A DNA stretch of 64,000 nt from Cyanoderma ruficeps (GCA_008694505.1 VZDJ01007747.1:13792059-13856058), one strand, 5' to 3'; positions 38,647 through 53,300 are shown, counted from the first letter of the stretch. Numbers and translations are program-made. The notes: a model not told the origin generated them from the sequence alone.

Positions 38647-41600
38647 GCACCTTTTAAACATGAGCACATGTTCAAAAATAAATGCTAAAATTGTATATGC
38701 ATTATGTGCACTTTTTTAATTCTTTCCCTTGTTGAGAGCTCCTTTATCTAAGTGATCTGACCTCTTTCTTTAACTGTGGAGAGCAGAGATTGTAGTTATG
38801 ATGGATATTCTAATAAATCTCATTTGCGTACTCAGTTCTCCTCTGTAGAAGAGAACAATGTGTAACTTGGGACTAAACATCCTCAGGGACCACGGCCATT
38901 TTTTCCAGAAGGCATATTGCTGTATGACCTACCAGTGTTTGGAGCACAGACTCAGCATTCTTTCTGCAGCCAGATGTACAGAAATTTCTTTGCCATTATA
39001 AAGCATAGTTCATAATTTTACATTCCGTCACTGATACTGTGTGAGGACCATAAGCAAATATGTTTCATTCTGCATAGTCTGTGCACCAAGTAGCTACTAT
39101 ACCTTGTGAGTGCCATTAGTCTTTTTAGAATATCTGATGTCCATGTTTTTCATCTGTGGTTCAAGCTACATGTGGTTCCTTGAAAGCATACCCTTTTTAT
39201 TAATTCCTTCTAACCCTGAAAGTTAGCTGTATCCTGGCTATTTTTTGTTAAACTGAAATATATGTGTTAACTCAGAAGGAATGCTAATACTGAGAGACTG
39301 TACTGATGCTTATATTGGTACACCTTCTCAGATTGATTTATACCGGTTTACACAGCTGAGGCTTGGTTCTATTATTTTTGCAATCAGGTAATGATTAGCA
39401 AGAACTCATCCAGGAAATAATTAATGAATGTCAGGTTGGGAATGAAGCTGAAATAAAAGTTTCTTCTCTCTTACCGGTTTGAAACTACCTTCATGTTTGA
39501 AAGCTTTGTTCTAATATTCTTATAGTAGAGAAAAGTGTAGATAAATGGTAGATGAAAGGCTTACTGTTATTATGAAATGCTGTCATTAAAAGATGCCATT
39601 TCTCTTTATAAAATCAGGCTGTATATAATCAGTTTTTGAATTCTGTTAAAGGCTCAGAACACAAGTCAAAATATGGCTTGCTTGTTCTTGGCCTGGTAGT
39701 TTGTGACACGAGTTTCATGCGAAGTGGTGTCAAACTCAATAATGTTTTCAGCTACAACTAGTGGGAACTCAGCTAAAATATCTAAATATTTTAACAGGAA
39801 TGAACTGAACATCTTTAATGTGTTTTTAGATATGTTTTTGGCAAGATAAATTACTGCTTTCAGTACTTCTTTCTATGAAAATAAATAATTTCATATTGAC
39901 AGAAGGCTTATTTCATATTAGAAAGAAAGTGTTGGGAAACAGTGCATTAAAACTGGGCGTTTTTTTCCCCTTGTAAAGAAGAGGTGATTATCGACTTAAA
40001 CTAGGTAAACAATTTACATGTTATCATGAATGCGGTTGTTTTGTAAGGCCTTAAATAATACAAATAAATTACAGTGCATTTGAAGGGAGTGTTTTAAGAG
40101 CAAAAGAAGTAAAAACTGCAAGCAATAAAAATATTAAATTCAATCTTAAAGCAATTTCCTCTAATCTTCATTCACTGAGATTGGACTTGCTTGGGAAAGA
40201 CCTTTTTTTTCCTATGTTAGATGTGTATTAAAGTATGAATGTTGGCAGTATTTGGATCCTTTGTCAGCATACCTATTTGACTTAGAAAAGAGCCCGCTGG
40301 GCTCCATGACTGGGACATATCAGTTATCAGCCTGTCTATTTTGGAAAAGAAACATGTTTTTACAAAGGTTAATCAGATGTGATTGGAATTAAATTCAAGT
40401 TGACAGTGCTCTAAGGCACTTCATTTGATTTTGCCCTTCATCCACCTGTGACTCCTGTTTAGAAAACAGCAACACACTGCAGAATGCTGTAAATGTGGAA
40501 ACACCAATTTTCAAATAGTGAGTACTCAAAGTGACATTTGCAACAAAGAGCTTCTAAGTAGTGCACAGATGAAATGGATTTGAATGAATTGTTTGCCAAA
40601 TAATTTTGAATATGGAACGCTTTTGGGAATATCAAACATTTAATGGACAATTGATAAAGAGAAGGAACACATTCTAACAATTTGAATTGCTTCTGAGTGG
40701 ATACTTTGAGCCATGAAAAATTTACGTTTGGTGTCCTTGTGGACAAAGAGTCTTTTAAATAGGAATTTCTAGTGTTCCAAAAGATAGAAGAATATGCTTG
40801 TTTAGTATACAAGACTTTTATTACTTGGAATTTGTTTTAAAATAAAGTTTGCCAGCTTTTCTATGGCAGTGCTTGTGCATCATTCATTGTGTACATTAAC
40901 TACATCTATATTTTATTTCTGTTTCACTTGCACTTTTTGACAGCTTGAAAATTTCTACCTTATCTTAAAGTTTCATTAGGAAATATCTGCAGTCTACAGG
41001 CTGATTGTCAGAAATAAGAGGAGCCCTATCATTCTGACCTTATCAGGCTGCTGTGGACAATTTTTCTTCTACCAGCAGTACTTGATACTTTTAATCTGAT
41101 AGGGTTTATATTAAAATTTGGCATATCTACTGAAAAAGCAAAGCTGTCTTGAAATAAGAAATGTTAAACTTAATAAAAACTTCCTTTTATTGTATAGCAG
41201 GTGTTTAAGGGTTAGCAAGATATTAATTGAGATTTTCTCAGCTGCCCTATAGGTACTATTAAAGAATTTCTAGTTATTGGCATGCCTTTTTTACTCTAAT
41301 GATAATAAAGTAATATATGCAACACAAATGAGTCCTTTTCACAGAATTATGTGGTGGTGGGTCAATAGAGTGAAATGCATGAAACACAGCACAGTTTCTC
41401 CTGAAAGGAAATGAAGGACAGCTGTATGGGAATGACTGTTAACTGAGGTGTACATTTGCAAAAGAATGTTCTAAAATTTGTGGGTTTGCTTCACTTGAAT
41501 GCTCAAAATTAACATGCAAGGGTTGTTTTGGCTTTTTTAAATAAATTAAACCAATTTAATACAATTTAAAGCATAACTACATTTCAAAAGGAAGGATGGC

Positions 41601-44600
41601 TGGCAAAATTCATTTTAAAATGGACAAAACACCTCAAAACTATCACTCACATTCCTTTTAGTATTGAAGTGGTGATGTCATGCTAGACACAATGAAGTTA
41701 ATTTTTAAATACAGTTTATCAATTTTGAAAATAACTAATACCCAGATTAGGAAAGAAGAAACTCAAACTTTTTTTACATAATTGATATCATAAATATGTG
41801 TTCTGTAATTTATTTTTCTCAGTAAAATTTTTCCTTTTGTTATCATCATTACTTACCTCAGAATACTACCCCATGACAAAATTTAGCATTCTGAATTCAT
41901 TACCTTACAGGAAGACAGTGGTTCTGTTACATAGGCAACAGGCAGAAAACAATCCTATAGTAACACATAATAAAGCACAAGAAATACCATGTTTACCTTA
42001 TCATATATTATCTTAAATTATCTGTTTATCTTAAAACTACTAGAGCTTTGCTGTATCAGAAAATGATGAATGAAATTATGTTACAACAATTACTGTAGGA
42101 TGCTAATTACTTAGAAAATGAACAACTCCCTCCCCCATCTGTCCTTTACTAACAGAACCCTTATTTTTCAATGTATTACTTTAAAAGGAATATTTAGGTG
42201 TTTTCTCTAGCCAATTTTCTCTAGTCAATTTTCTTAGTGGCAGAACTTTAGTCTTTATTTCAACATTTCCTCTGGAATTTTATTCCATATTTCATGCACT
42301 ACATTATGTCTTTTCTCTGTTTCAACAGCTTTTTTTTATGAGTGCCAATTTTTAATTTAGGTTAGAACAATTCAGCTGCTGTACTGAAGATTTAAGTTCA
42401 AGACTTAACATTAGGCTAACTTTATATTAATATTTCTAATAATAATTCTGCCATTGAGAAATATATCAGGTCACCATTATCTGCTGGCCCAGAGGTGTAA
42501 ATTTTACATATTTTACATAAAAATCATGAAAAATTAAGTTAGGGGAAGGTCATTCTGCTGTGTGGGACTGTAATATTACACTTGATGGGCTATGTGAACT
42601 CCAAACAAATAATCGGATTTTCCACAATAATTAATAAAACGTTTAAAAAAAGGATAGCAACTTATTTTCATATCTTGTATCTGTGTAGTTATTTCCAAAT
42701 AACACAGTAAGAGCACAGAGGACCTACAGAAGTCATAGGAGAAGGTGGGTGCCCTTCAAGAATGTGTTGGTGTCATTGGTTTGCTCTGACACTGTACTCA
42801 CATGTGTGTGAGAAGCAGCTGGCTTCATCCATACGTCTTCATCCTCTTCACTACCTTCCCCATATGCTTTACAAATCTTACCATCTCTCTGTGCCTTGTG
42901 TCAGTTTCTTCTCCACTCTTTCAGCACTCCTATTGTCTTGTAACCTAGTGAAGCTGAAGAGGAGCACGGGTGATCCTCCGGGATTGTGTGGGTTTCTCTG
43001 GTTCCGCCCCTTCTGGTGGCTTTCTGCAGTCATCTGCACTAGGGCTGCAAGGGAAGGGAACCAGCAGAGCAACTGGCATTGTGGAAACCAACTGCTGGTC
43101 CCATCCCTTAAATTGGACACTATGTTTCCCTTAGATCACGTTTCAAAACGTCCATGTTTGCAAAAACTATCTCCTAGATTTAGGATTTATAGAAAGCCTC
43201 ATCCCTGGAGAAAAATGTAAACTTCATTTTCCATGTAGTTAGTAGAACTAATGTATCCTCTCAGGGTTACTCTTTTAGAGCACTGTTTATCAGTCACCAC
43301 CTGGTTCCACTGATTCAAGTGGATCGACATTGAAAGAATAGAAATGCATCTTTCAGGAGACAAAGGACATTCATATTGTACAAGTTATAATTCTGGATAA
43401 AATCCTTAATGCTAGACAGACTCAGGTGCAGTGTTGTCTATCTCTGTGCACCTTTTATATTTGAAGATTAAAAAAAATTATGCTCAGGATTACCCATAGA
43501 TATTTTCTCATGTAATTGCTTTTGGGGCAGCTGTCAGCAGTTTAGTAAAGTGATTTAATATTTCTGCATGGAATAACTGCACAGGATGGAAAACATCTTA
43601 ATAGCAATGAGATTATGACTACAGATGTGGTTTTTAGAATCATTGTTTACTCTTGTTATCAAATATGAATGAAAGATTGAGACCATCATTGTTTGCATCA
43701 TCTACCTGCATAACATCTCTCAAGCCAAACCTTATGATTTGGGAACTCTTGCTTCAGATTATGGGAGTGGCAATATTCTTGCATAATGATGTGGGTGAGG
43801 AAGAGCAATATTGTGTACATTCCAACGGCAGCATAAGTCAATCATTCTGAAAATGTCCTTTCAGAAAGACATGCTCAAATCAACTAAACCAACTGATCTC
43901 TGGGTTTCTTGGCTGTTGTTTATTCAAACAATACGTTAATTTCGTATTTGGTTTTGTGTCACATGACTAACTTAAGCTGAAAGGGCTTTACTGTTGTGAA
44001 GTTGTGATGTGTTGACTCTGGCCTGGAACTAGGAACCCACCAGCTGCTCACTTATTCCAGCAGTTTGGGGAAGAGAATTGGAAAGGAAAAAGTGAGAAAA
44101 ATTAGTGGGTCAAGATAAATATAATTTAGTAAGTGATGGGAATCAAAGAAGGGGGAAAAAGGGTGATGCAAAAACAATTGCTCACCACTTCTGACCTGCA
44201 GACCAATGCCCATTTCTTTATCATCTGCAAAGGGATATTCTGTCAATCAATATGGCATGTTTCATGAACTGCATTTCTGAAAGAAAATGTCGAGAGAAAG
44301 AAACTTTCTCACTGCACTTTAAACTATTCATACAAACCTTCTCTCACAAAATAATAGGCATTTAATTTCCAGTTCGAATTACCTACAAGGTCTTTTGATG
44401 CTCTGGTTTCTTCTGGCTTATAAACCAAGACCAATAACTTCTAAATATCTGGCCTATGCTAGAAGCAGTATAGACTTCCATGCTGCCTTTGTACCCTCCC
44501 TTGAATATGTCGCTGCTTAGTCAATTTAGCATTTAAGATATCAGTAAATTTCTTTTAGTATATTAGGCCAATTTTTCACTTCAACTCCAGGGTAAGCTGA

Positions 44601-46360
44601 AAGCAAAAATAACTTTCAGTGTGGAGATCATATCTGCTCACTGGAATACATTAAAAATCTTCCAATTTCTGAAAATGTTACAATAGCTGACCTCAATATT
44701 TACTTGTTTTATAAATTAAGAGACTGTGATTTTACAGTTTTATTTCTGCATAGTAATTTTTATTTTCTTAAAAGAGAATATGTGGCAGCCTAAAAAAATG
44801 AATTCATAAGTACCTGCATAGCATTTACTGAATTGTTTGTACTGCTCTGGCTATCACCCTTTTATTTTAGCATGTTATGACTGCTGTAAAATAGATATGA
44901 AATAGAGGTTAGATGCTTTTCCAGTTAGTCTACTTTGCCTTCCATAAACATTCAATCAGTGTCGAAGAATGCTGTAAAGGTTACATGAAGCCACAAGAAA
45001 GAATATGAAATTACATTGAATCAAATTAGTCAAAGCATTAATAGGGTGAGAATGATTAGCTTTATACCCTAGCTGTATTTTGAGAATTAAAACTGGTATG
45101 TAGTATCACACTAAATCTTTAGAGTGAAGAATTGCACTGTGCAAGAAAATTTCTTGATAGAATGGCACGCTGTTATTGCCTCCTAAGCTTCCTGAATCCA
45201 CCAGGTTTAAGATAACTTCATGAAGTCCTCCCAGAAGCTTAAAATTTTAAGGATGTTAGATTGTCTACTTAAGGTTGAGAGCATTATGAAAGATATTTCC
45301 AATGCTACTCTACCAGCCAGTTCAAGCCTCTCTTATATTTATTTAGAATCCTGCACAACAATCCTACACAATTTGAAGAGAACCAATTTAACCAGGTGGA
45401 AGCCAGCCATTTGATAATAACTCAGCAGTCATAGCAACAGTCTCCCAGCCGTGGCAAAGAATTTGTCTTTGTTATCTTGCCTCAAAATACAGCCTAAGAA
45501 TCATTAACTGACCTCAGAATGTGTATAAGATAGTTAATAGAGAAATGAAAGATTTTCTGTGGTTTTTTTTTCCCCAAAATCTACAACAGTATTAAAAATA
45601 AGTATGTAATACAAGTCCAGATGCAGAACGACTGTTTAGGCTGCAATTGTTTGCAGTGACAGAAGTCCTTTTTCTTGTACTATTTCAAATTTTATTTTAA
45701 GAAAGTTCTTTCCATTTAAAAATGTTGTAAAAAACAACCCATTTAGTTTGGGTCTGTTTGTACATAGTTGTGTATGGGTATATATGTATGCATGTATTTT
45801 AGTTTGTTTTTATTATTTTGGACTTTAATAATAATTTTTTCATCAGTTTCCATTTGAAACAAGTACTTAATTTTCACTAATTTTGTGTGTGTGGAGTGTC
45901 CTGTTAGTTGATACCTGCAATTCCTAAGCACACACATTCAATCCACTTTTCAAAAAATTGCTCTTCAGTTCAGACCGGTCATCTGCTGCTGCTGAAACAG
46001 ATGATAATTTTTGAGTCCCAATGCAAGCAATAGTGAGGGAATAACCATAATATATTTTTAAAGGGGATTTTTAAAATGGATTTGCTTTAAGCTTGAAGTG
46101 TCCAAAATAATGCTTGGTGATGTATTGCCAAGATGTGTATTCAAGTTACTAAACTTGTTTCTGAAACATTTATGATAAACAGTATCAACTGTTGAGAATC
46201 CTGATTGAATCAAAAAATGAGCTTCTGTGCTTAAAAAATAATACCTTCTTGTAGGACAGGAATAATTTTAAAGATCATAAAGTTTAATTTGGGTTCTTTT
46301 GTTTTATTTGTTTGAATGCACTAAGCATTTTCAATGTTCTGATAAACCGTGAGCTATAAT
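38647..46360. other. AT-rich interval with one GC-richer patch
   Basis: No gene or transposon is recognised. At about 42,750-43,130 the base composition rises and CpG dinucleotides appear. This patch carries a 152-codon + strand frame (42,762-43,220) and a possible minus-strand exon (see findings). A 117-codon minus-strand frame at 40,459-40,812 has no recognisable motif. Confidence 0.5.
42201..42237. repeat. Short tandem repeat, period 14 bp
   Basis: The unit TTTTCTCTAGYCAA occurs twice and is followed by a partial third copy ending TTTTCTTAG. The two full copies differ at one base. Confidence 0.85.
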
Positions 46361-47387
46361 TTTATGGGTTTGCACGGCAAGTATTTGGTAGCAGAGGGGG
46401 ACGACAGAGGGGGCATTTGAGAGAAGCTGCCAGAAGCTTCTGCAGTGTTCAGTGGAGACAATGTCAGCTGGCAGTGACATGGAAGTGCTGCTGGACAAAG
46501 CTGAGCCCGTCAGCCACGTCCTTAGCATCTCAGTGATAACAGAGTGATGAAGGGAGAAAAAAAAAAAAACCTCAACAATTACAGCTGTAGACGGGAGTGA
46601 GAATACGTGTGAGTAGCACCTTGGCAGACACCAAGGTCAGTGGAGAAGCAGGGGGAGGAGGTGCTCCGGGCCCCAGAGCTGAGATTGCCCTGCAGCCCGT
46701 GGTGAGGATCATGGGCAGGCAGCTGTGCCCCAGCAGCACCACAGGGCAGGTGGTGCCTGGAAGATGCTGTGACCCCGGGGAAGGCCCTGGCAGAACCTGC
46801 AGATCTGTGGAGAGAGCAGCCCACACTGCACCAGGCTCCTGGCAGGACTTGGACCCTGGGGGGACCCACACTGTAGCAGTCAGTTCCTGAAAAACTGCAG
46901 CCTGTAGGAAGGACTCACAATGGAAAAGTTTGTGGAGGACTGTGTCCCATGGGAGAGACCCCACACTGAAGCAGGGGAAGAGTGTGAGGAGTTCTACGTC
47001 TGAGGAGGAAGGAGCAGCAGAGACCTGACAGCAACACCCATTCCCTGTGCCCGGTTGTGGCTGACCAGGGAGGAGTTGGAGAATTCAGGAGTACAGTTTA
47101 GCCTGGAAGAAAGTAGCCTGGAGTGCTAGTTTAGCCTGGAGTGGGAGAAAGGGTAACTTTTAATATTTGGTTTTGTTTCTCATTTTCCTACTTTATTTTG
47201 TCTGGTTATAAATTCAATTAATTTCCCTAAGTCAATTCAGTTTTGCGCATCACAGTCAGGGCTGAGTGATCTTTCCTCATCCTTATCTTAATTTGTGAGC
47301 CTTTCATGATATTATCTCTCCTCTGTACAGCTGAGGGGTAGAGTGGCTTTGGTGGGCACCAGGCATCTAGCCAGGGTCCACCCACCA
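46361..47387 (+). mobile_element. Solitary ERV LTR, 1-kb family, copy B
   Basis: This is the second member of the family seen at 23,437-24,470, in the same orientation and of nearly the same length. It starts with TTTATGGGTTTGCACGGCAAG-like sequence, so its first TG appears mutated, and it ends CACCCACCA. The flanks ATAAT (46,356-46,360) and GTAAT (47,388-47,392) match at four of five positions, an aged 5-bp duplication. Several CpG sites survive. An A-run at about 46,558-46,571 interrupts the match with copy A. By eye the copies differ at many positions and by several indels. Each has its own flanking duplication and no retroviral sequence lies between them. They are therefore independent solo LTRs, not the two ends of one provirus. 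Open frames of up to 130 codons inside are chance products of GC-rich DNA. Confidence 0.82.
47095..47140 (+). repeat. Short internal repeat in LTR copy B
   Basis: AGTTTAGCCTGGA at 47,095-47,107 recurs at 47,128-47,140, with a related AGTAGCCTGGAGT between them. Copy A lacks this expansion at the matching place, so it arose in the lineage of copy B. Confidence 0.8.
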
Positions 47388-50300
47388 TGTAATATTATCA
47401 TGTTATTTAAACCATTTCTTAAACCAATTTTTAAGTAACCCCTCCCCCCTTTTTTTCTTATAGGTGAATCATTAATCTTCTATAATTTACACATCTTACA
47501 TTTTCACCAAATCTTAAAGATGTAATTTTAATTTTTTACACACTCCATGTTGTTAAACTAGCACCAGAATTAGCATACTAGAAGACTCTAATGCGAAAAT
47601 TCTTTACCTTCATCAAAGTAAGATCAAAAAATATTTTCTAGATTAGGAACATTCATCAGTGATTTATTTAAGAATAAAACATTAAAGTGACCTAAACACC
47701 AAAATATATACCTTGTAAAGCAGAAACCTTGTTTTAATAACTAACTATTTAACTAACTGGCATTGCTCCAATGAGTGCTTTATCAAATTACTACACCTTC
47801 ACCAGATTTCATTGAAATCACGACTCCATTTCCAATGTGATCTCCAGCTATGAGATTACAACTGCTCTGTAAATTCCTCTGTTACAATATGGGCTACACC
47901 AATGTTGGTAAGCTTCTACATAAAGGAACCAGAGAACTTGGTTTCAACATCCACAAACTAATGCTTGAAATGTTCAGAAGTAACTGGATTCCTGTCTGCT
48001 CATTTCACGTAAAGCTCTGAAGTCAGGCTTTTTTTCATAGATTTTCCGAATAGGTAGGATTTCAGCGAGTTTCATGTGTTTGGTCTGTACTCTAGCCTGG
48101 ACTTATAAAAATCCAAATACAAGGCAGTTAGAGTCGATGGTTTTGCTGGAGTATCAAGCCATATATGTCTGATTGTGTCTGAAATATCCTGAGTCTTTTG
48201 TCCTACCCGTATATTTAACCTGCTGGTCTGGGGAAATTGATGTGCCAGTACTTCCAGGTACACTTTTTATTCAGCCTCAAAATAAATTGTATCAGCTCTG
48301 CATCTTTTTCTCTATCTTTAGAAAGTTCCAGACAGGGTCTTCTTTCACACTACTGAAACTGTATGCTGCTATTCAGGTTTGGGCATGGATAGCTCTGAAG
48401 TCTATAATATCCCTAATGTGTCTTCAGATCATTGGTTGACTGCTTGAAAACTATGAACCGCAACAGCTTGTGGCAATGAAGCTTAACTGAAAGCAGGCCT
48501 GCCCCTGTTGAGAAGGCTGTTTGTTTAAGGCTGGTTTTGGTGTTATCTTTTGACAAAGGTTAAGCAGCTCCCTGCTAAGAGTGTTGGCTGTTACAGACCA
48601 CATTACTTAGGAATTTTATTCTTCCCTAGCTAATACAACTGCAGAAGAGAACCACCTAGCTGCCTAACTTGGACATAAGCGTTCTGCTAGAGACACAATA
48701 GAAAGAGTACTATTCCCAGATAATCAGTGAATGGGCATTTAACCCAAAGAGATCTAAACAGACATTTTTCAGCACACTTAGGAACAGTAGAGATATTTTC
48801 TACTAATTCATATGACTGATACTTTTATTAATTTTATAGATATTTCTATTTTTTAAACAATAGATGTTTTCACTATACATTTAGAAATAATGCTGCTCCA
48901 TTTATAATTAGATATATATTAGGATATATAAAAATTAATGATATTTATTATTATAATTAGAATATATTAAATTTATTGCTATTTAAAATAATTTAATATT
49001 AGAAAATATAAAAAGTTATCAATAATGGTGGATTTTTATGCATCCCTAATGAGCTAATTAAAATGACAGTAATGTTTTAATTTTAATAAGAATTCTGCTG
49101 CTGTCAATGAGATGGAATTATTTGGGCAGATTTCGAGGACCTTACCTTGATGCCCAGTGGACATAACAACAGAAATTAAGCACACGTAATTAATACCAAC
49201 AGAAAAAAAAATTGTTAAAAGCGATAATTGCCATCTGTTCTTGTCAGTATTATTAATGTCCATAGAATAGCCTTTATTGCAAAATAGCTTACAACTGTAG
49301 TGTTGACAAAACTTGTTTCTTTCAAAGTAGCTGGACTTGCATTAAAGAAGGTAAGGTGAGCAAACAAATTCAAAATGTTAACACAGCCTAAGAGTATTGG
49401 TGTATCAGCCAATTTATAATTAGTTGCAGCTTGCAAGGAACACCGATCTCACAGGAAGAAAACCACAGTAATACTTGTGGATAAGGTTCTGAACCATTCA
49501 TATGTTATACTTTGGTATCTTGTAACTGTTGGAGTTTATCTGGCAATGTAAGTTTGATTTCTTATTTTCTGAGGAAAATTTATGCCTTGTTTCAGTTTCC
49601 ATAGCTACTACTGTTCAGTTGATGCATTTTCTATGCAAAAATAAGCCTTTTTTTCTGATTTGTAGATTTAGTATATTCTATATTGCAAGACTTTTGAATA
49701 ATTTTCTTGGCCTAGAAGGAACAATTTAATGCAGTTTAATAAAATGATACTTTACAAATAGTTATTATCCGTTTCTCTTCTAATATAGTTTCCTAAGGCT
49801 TATTTGTGTTCTCGGGTTATTGCCAGATTCGTACAGTCTCCTGAATCTCTTCAAATCTGATTACAAAATTCTGCAACTTGGCAGAGGAGTAGAGGTCTGA
49901 AATAATAGGTTCTTACAAGATTCAGGTTTAGGTAAAAGAAGCGTGATTTATGTTAAAAAAAAATTGTTTGGGTAAAAATAACATGATTTCATTCTTTACT
50001 CTCCATAATACAAAGGGAGGATGTTCTGTGAGCTGTGGCAGAACTCAGCAGAGTGAGCCAGTTGTGCAGAGTCTATGCTAGTAGCCCACTGAACATCTTT
50101 TGTCCAGCCTGAAAGAACCAAATGCTGCCATTCCCATGGATTGCTGAGGAACGTGTGCTGGATTTTTTTTATTGGCGCAGGATTCAAATTGCAGTTACTC
50201 TTTGTGTGTGGAGAAATTAAATATACATTGCTATTCAGGGATGTATAGCTTTAGCTAAATATTTATACTGAAGATTTTCCCATGCTGAAAAATGTTTGAA

Positions 50301-53300
50301 ATACTTTCTGAACTGAGGCAACAGATATGTATGTCTTGAAGCAGTGAGCTCTGCAACTTACCAAATTCATAGAGAAGTTCAGAAAGGTATCAATTTAGAT
50401 GGTGAAACTAAAAGCCTTGATGCTATCTCTGAGCAAATAAAAAATTAAAAACTCAGGCTTTTTGCTAGATTTGAACAGTAATAATTTCCGTTTCAAATGT
50501 GTGTTTGAATTGTGTTTTTAATGTGTGTGTCACTTCACTTATTTTTGTATGCCCATTTTGTTATTCAGTTGAATTTAATTTTAATACCAATAGCTCGTAA
50601 TAAATGCTTTTAAACAACAGGGTCTATATGAGATCACCATTCTGTCTTGAAATCAACTCTCTGAAACTCTCTTACATGTTTTGGTTTTCTCACAGTACAT
50701 TTAAGATTTAATTCTTTAAATTGTTCATCATTTGGAGATTACCATCCATTTCTAGACATGGAAAATGTAAGAGAGGAGGTTTTTTTCCTATGATTTTCAC
50801 AGGGCTATTGAATTGCTGTTTCTAAGGCAGAGTTTCAGAAACATTAAGAAAATTATGGCCTTTTTGGTTCAGTTAATCTGAAAAGAACTTCAGATTAAAA
50901 AAATATTCAGTTCAATATAGAGAGGCTGATGACCAGAGAAACTCAATACTTCTAGAAATATTTTGTCTTCTTCATATAGTAATTTCAGCCAAAGAGATAA
51001 AATCGCAAATTTCACGCAAGAAATAGTGACATTTCTTAGTTCAGCATTCAAAATCACTGGACATAAATATTTTGCTGATGCTGACAAAGAATTTATATAT
51101 TCCTTTTATATTTTTTAGCTTGCAAGGCAAGAGTAATCACTCACAGCAGTTTATAATTCTTAAAGCTCTGGTCTTAAATCTCATACCAGAAACTTGCCTG
51201 TGATACAAAAAAAAAAAACAACAAAAAACCCCAAACTTAGGAAATTTTAGCTTATTCAACAGTTTTGTGGTTTGGATGTCCCCTTGCACTGGAATAAGGG
51301 GCTTTTAATTATTTGCAGCAACAAATGCATTACTTTAATAAATGCTGATGGAATATTTCTGCTTGAATTACATGAATAGATGTCAGTAGACTCACTGGTC
51401 TAACTGATCCCAATTATAGTAGTATGTGTAGAGGTTATCCCCTCTACCATGGGATAATGATTAACCCACAATTATGTGCAGTAAGTCTGTAATATGATGC
51501 TGTACTAGTACCTTTAAACATGTGAGACTACTTTAGCCAGACTTTATAAGTTCATAAATCCAGGTACTAAAATCAGTACATCTACGAAAATTATTTGAGT
51601 TTAAGGTGTAGCCAGCACAACTAAGAAGTTATGTGAGTTTAAGGCATATACTGTCTTCCTAAAAGTCAGAATGTATGTAAAAGGAAATGCCCAGACTTGT
51701 GACTTGGAATGGTATGAAGTTGTTTTCCTAAAAGCGACATTCACATAGATAGTGATTTTTACATTTAACCTCTGTTCTTTAAAGTAATTCTTTGCTTTTG
51801 TATTGAACACCAAGAACATCACTAGATGACCGTATGAGAGAGTCTTGGTTTGGATGGCCTTAAAAGGTCATCCATTTTTTATATAAATTATTATGTCTGT
51901 AGATAAGTTCTTATCACTGGGCCAAATTCTAAATGAAGAAGGAATTGCTAAATGTTTAGCTTCCTAAAGAATTACAAATGCTAGATGAGTTTAATGAAAT
52001 TTATTATGCCACTCGCTATCACACCATACTGTTTGTTTCTTATATGTAGCATAAGTACAAAAAGAATAAATAGACTTGCTTTTGTAAGCTAAGTCTAGTC
52101 CCTAGTTTTCTGTAGGAAGCGGTCTTGTTGCTGGATGCCATTGATAAAAATGAAGGAAAAATTATCAAACTTTTTCTATTTATTGAAATATAAAAAATAG
52201 TGAAGAACTTCTATTTGGACTCTTTTGCTCCTGCAATGCTGAACTGATCAATGGGGAAAATACCAAGGAGAGCACAGCAATTTTGTTTGTTGTCAACTGA
52301 CGCAGATGTTCATTTTACATTAATTTCCAGTGTTATTCAAGCAGCTTTCAAATTAATGTAATCAATAACATTAATGACCTTTAAAAAGCAAAGGAAGTAT
52401 TAGCAATGGAATATTAAATATAGAAACCTTCTCTATTTGATATCAAGTTGTCTTTCAAACTACAGCTATTTGTAAAATTGTGGGCAGTAAGAGAGAGATA
52501 TTAAATTTGTTAACCAGATACTGAAAAACCATATGTAGCAATAAAACCTTCCTTCTCTGAGTTTCTCTTCATTTCTTCATACATACAAATTAATTCCCCT
52601 TGTTAGCTGTATGCACTGATACAAACATCTTTTGATCATAATTTCTTATGTGTAGTGTGCAAAAATGCTTTGCAGGTGCTGGACTTAAAACTGTCACTTC
52701 AGCTACCATTCAAATGGACACAGCAATGCAATTTCACCAACACTATAAATCCTTATGCTTCCATTGTCTTTATGCAGCTGTCTTGAGGACCATATGTACA
52801 TGTAATTATATAGCTGTATTACACGTAATTTTTCTTCCTGTTTTCTTTGTTTTCCTCTCTAGAGTATGGCCATTTGTGTTGCAGTGACTAAGTTCTTTTT
52901 TTCTGTCAGGTCTCTGTACAAACTAAGACCAAATACTATGATTTTAAGAAAGAGACATGGATGGAGGCAAGATATGATACTGAACCATGATTGGAATATC
53001 AGTTACAGAAAAGAAAAAAAGTAATGACCCATTACTGAGATTTTTGAAACTTATATTGTCTTCATTGTCCTATATTTTTAACATATGAGTAGTGATTTCA
53101 AAGGCTTCAGAAGGATATAAATAACATAATTACAGCACTATTTCTGTAGTATAGTGCATGGGTTAAATTACAGTGGCGGTGAGCATCATGGTATTTGGCT
53201 TCCTGTGAGATACCTCTTATTCATTCATCATCTCTGCTGTATATTTTCTAGTTGTTTAAGTGTTTCGTGTATTTTTACTAGGCTATGACTGGGTTATAAT

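Noticed and set aside
42762..43220. 152-codon + strand frame, the longest in the window
   Set aside because: No known family. The minus strand of the same patch has the better splice-like signals, so I kept only that as a lead.
46572..46964. Frames of 96-130 codons on both strands
   Set aside because: They are inside LTR copy B, overlap one another on opposite strands and are not conserved with copy A.
23437..47387. One 24-kb provirus with the two 1-kb LTRs as its ends
   Set aside because: Each LTR has its own different flanking duplication, the interval contains no gag-pol-env and much unrelated DNA, and the copies are too different by eye for a pair born identical.
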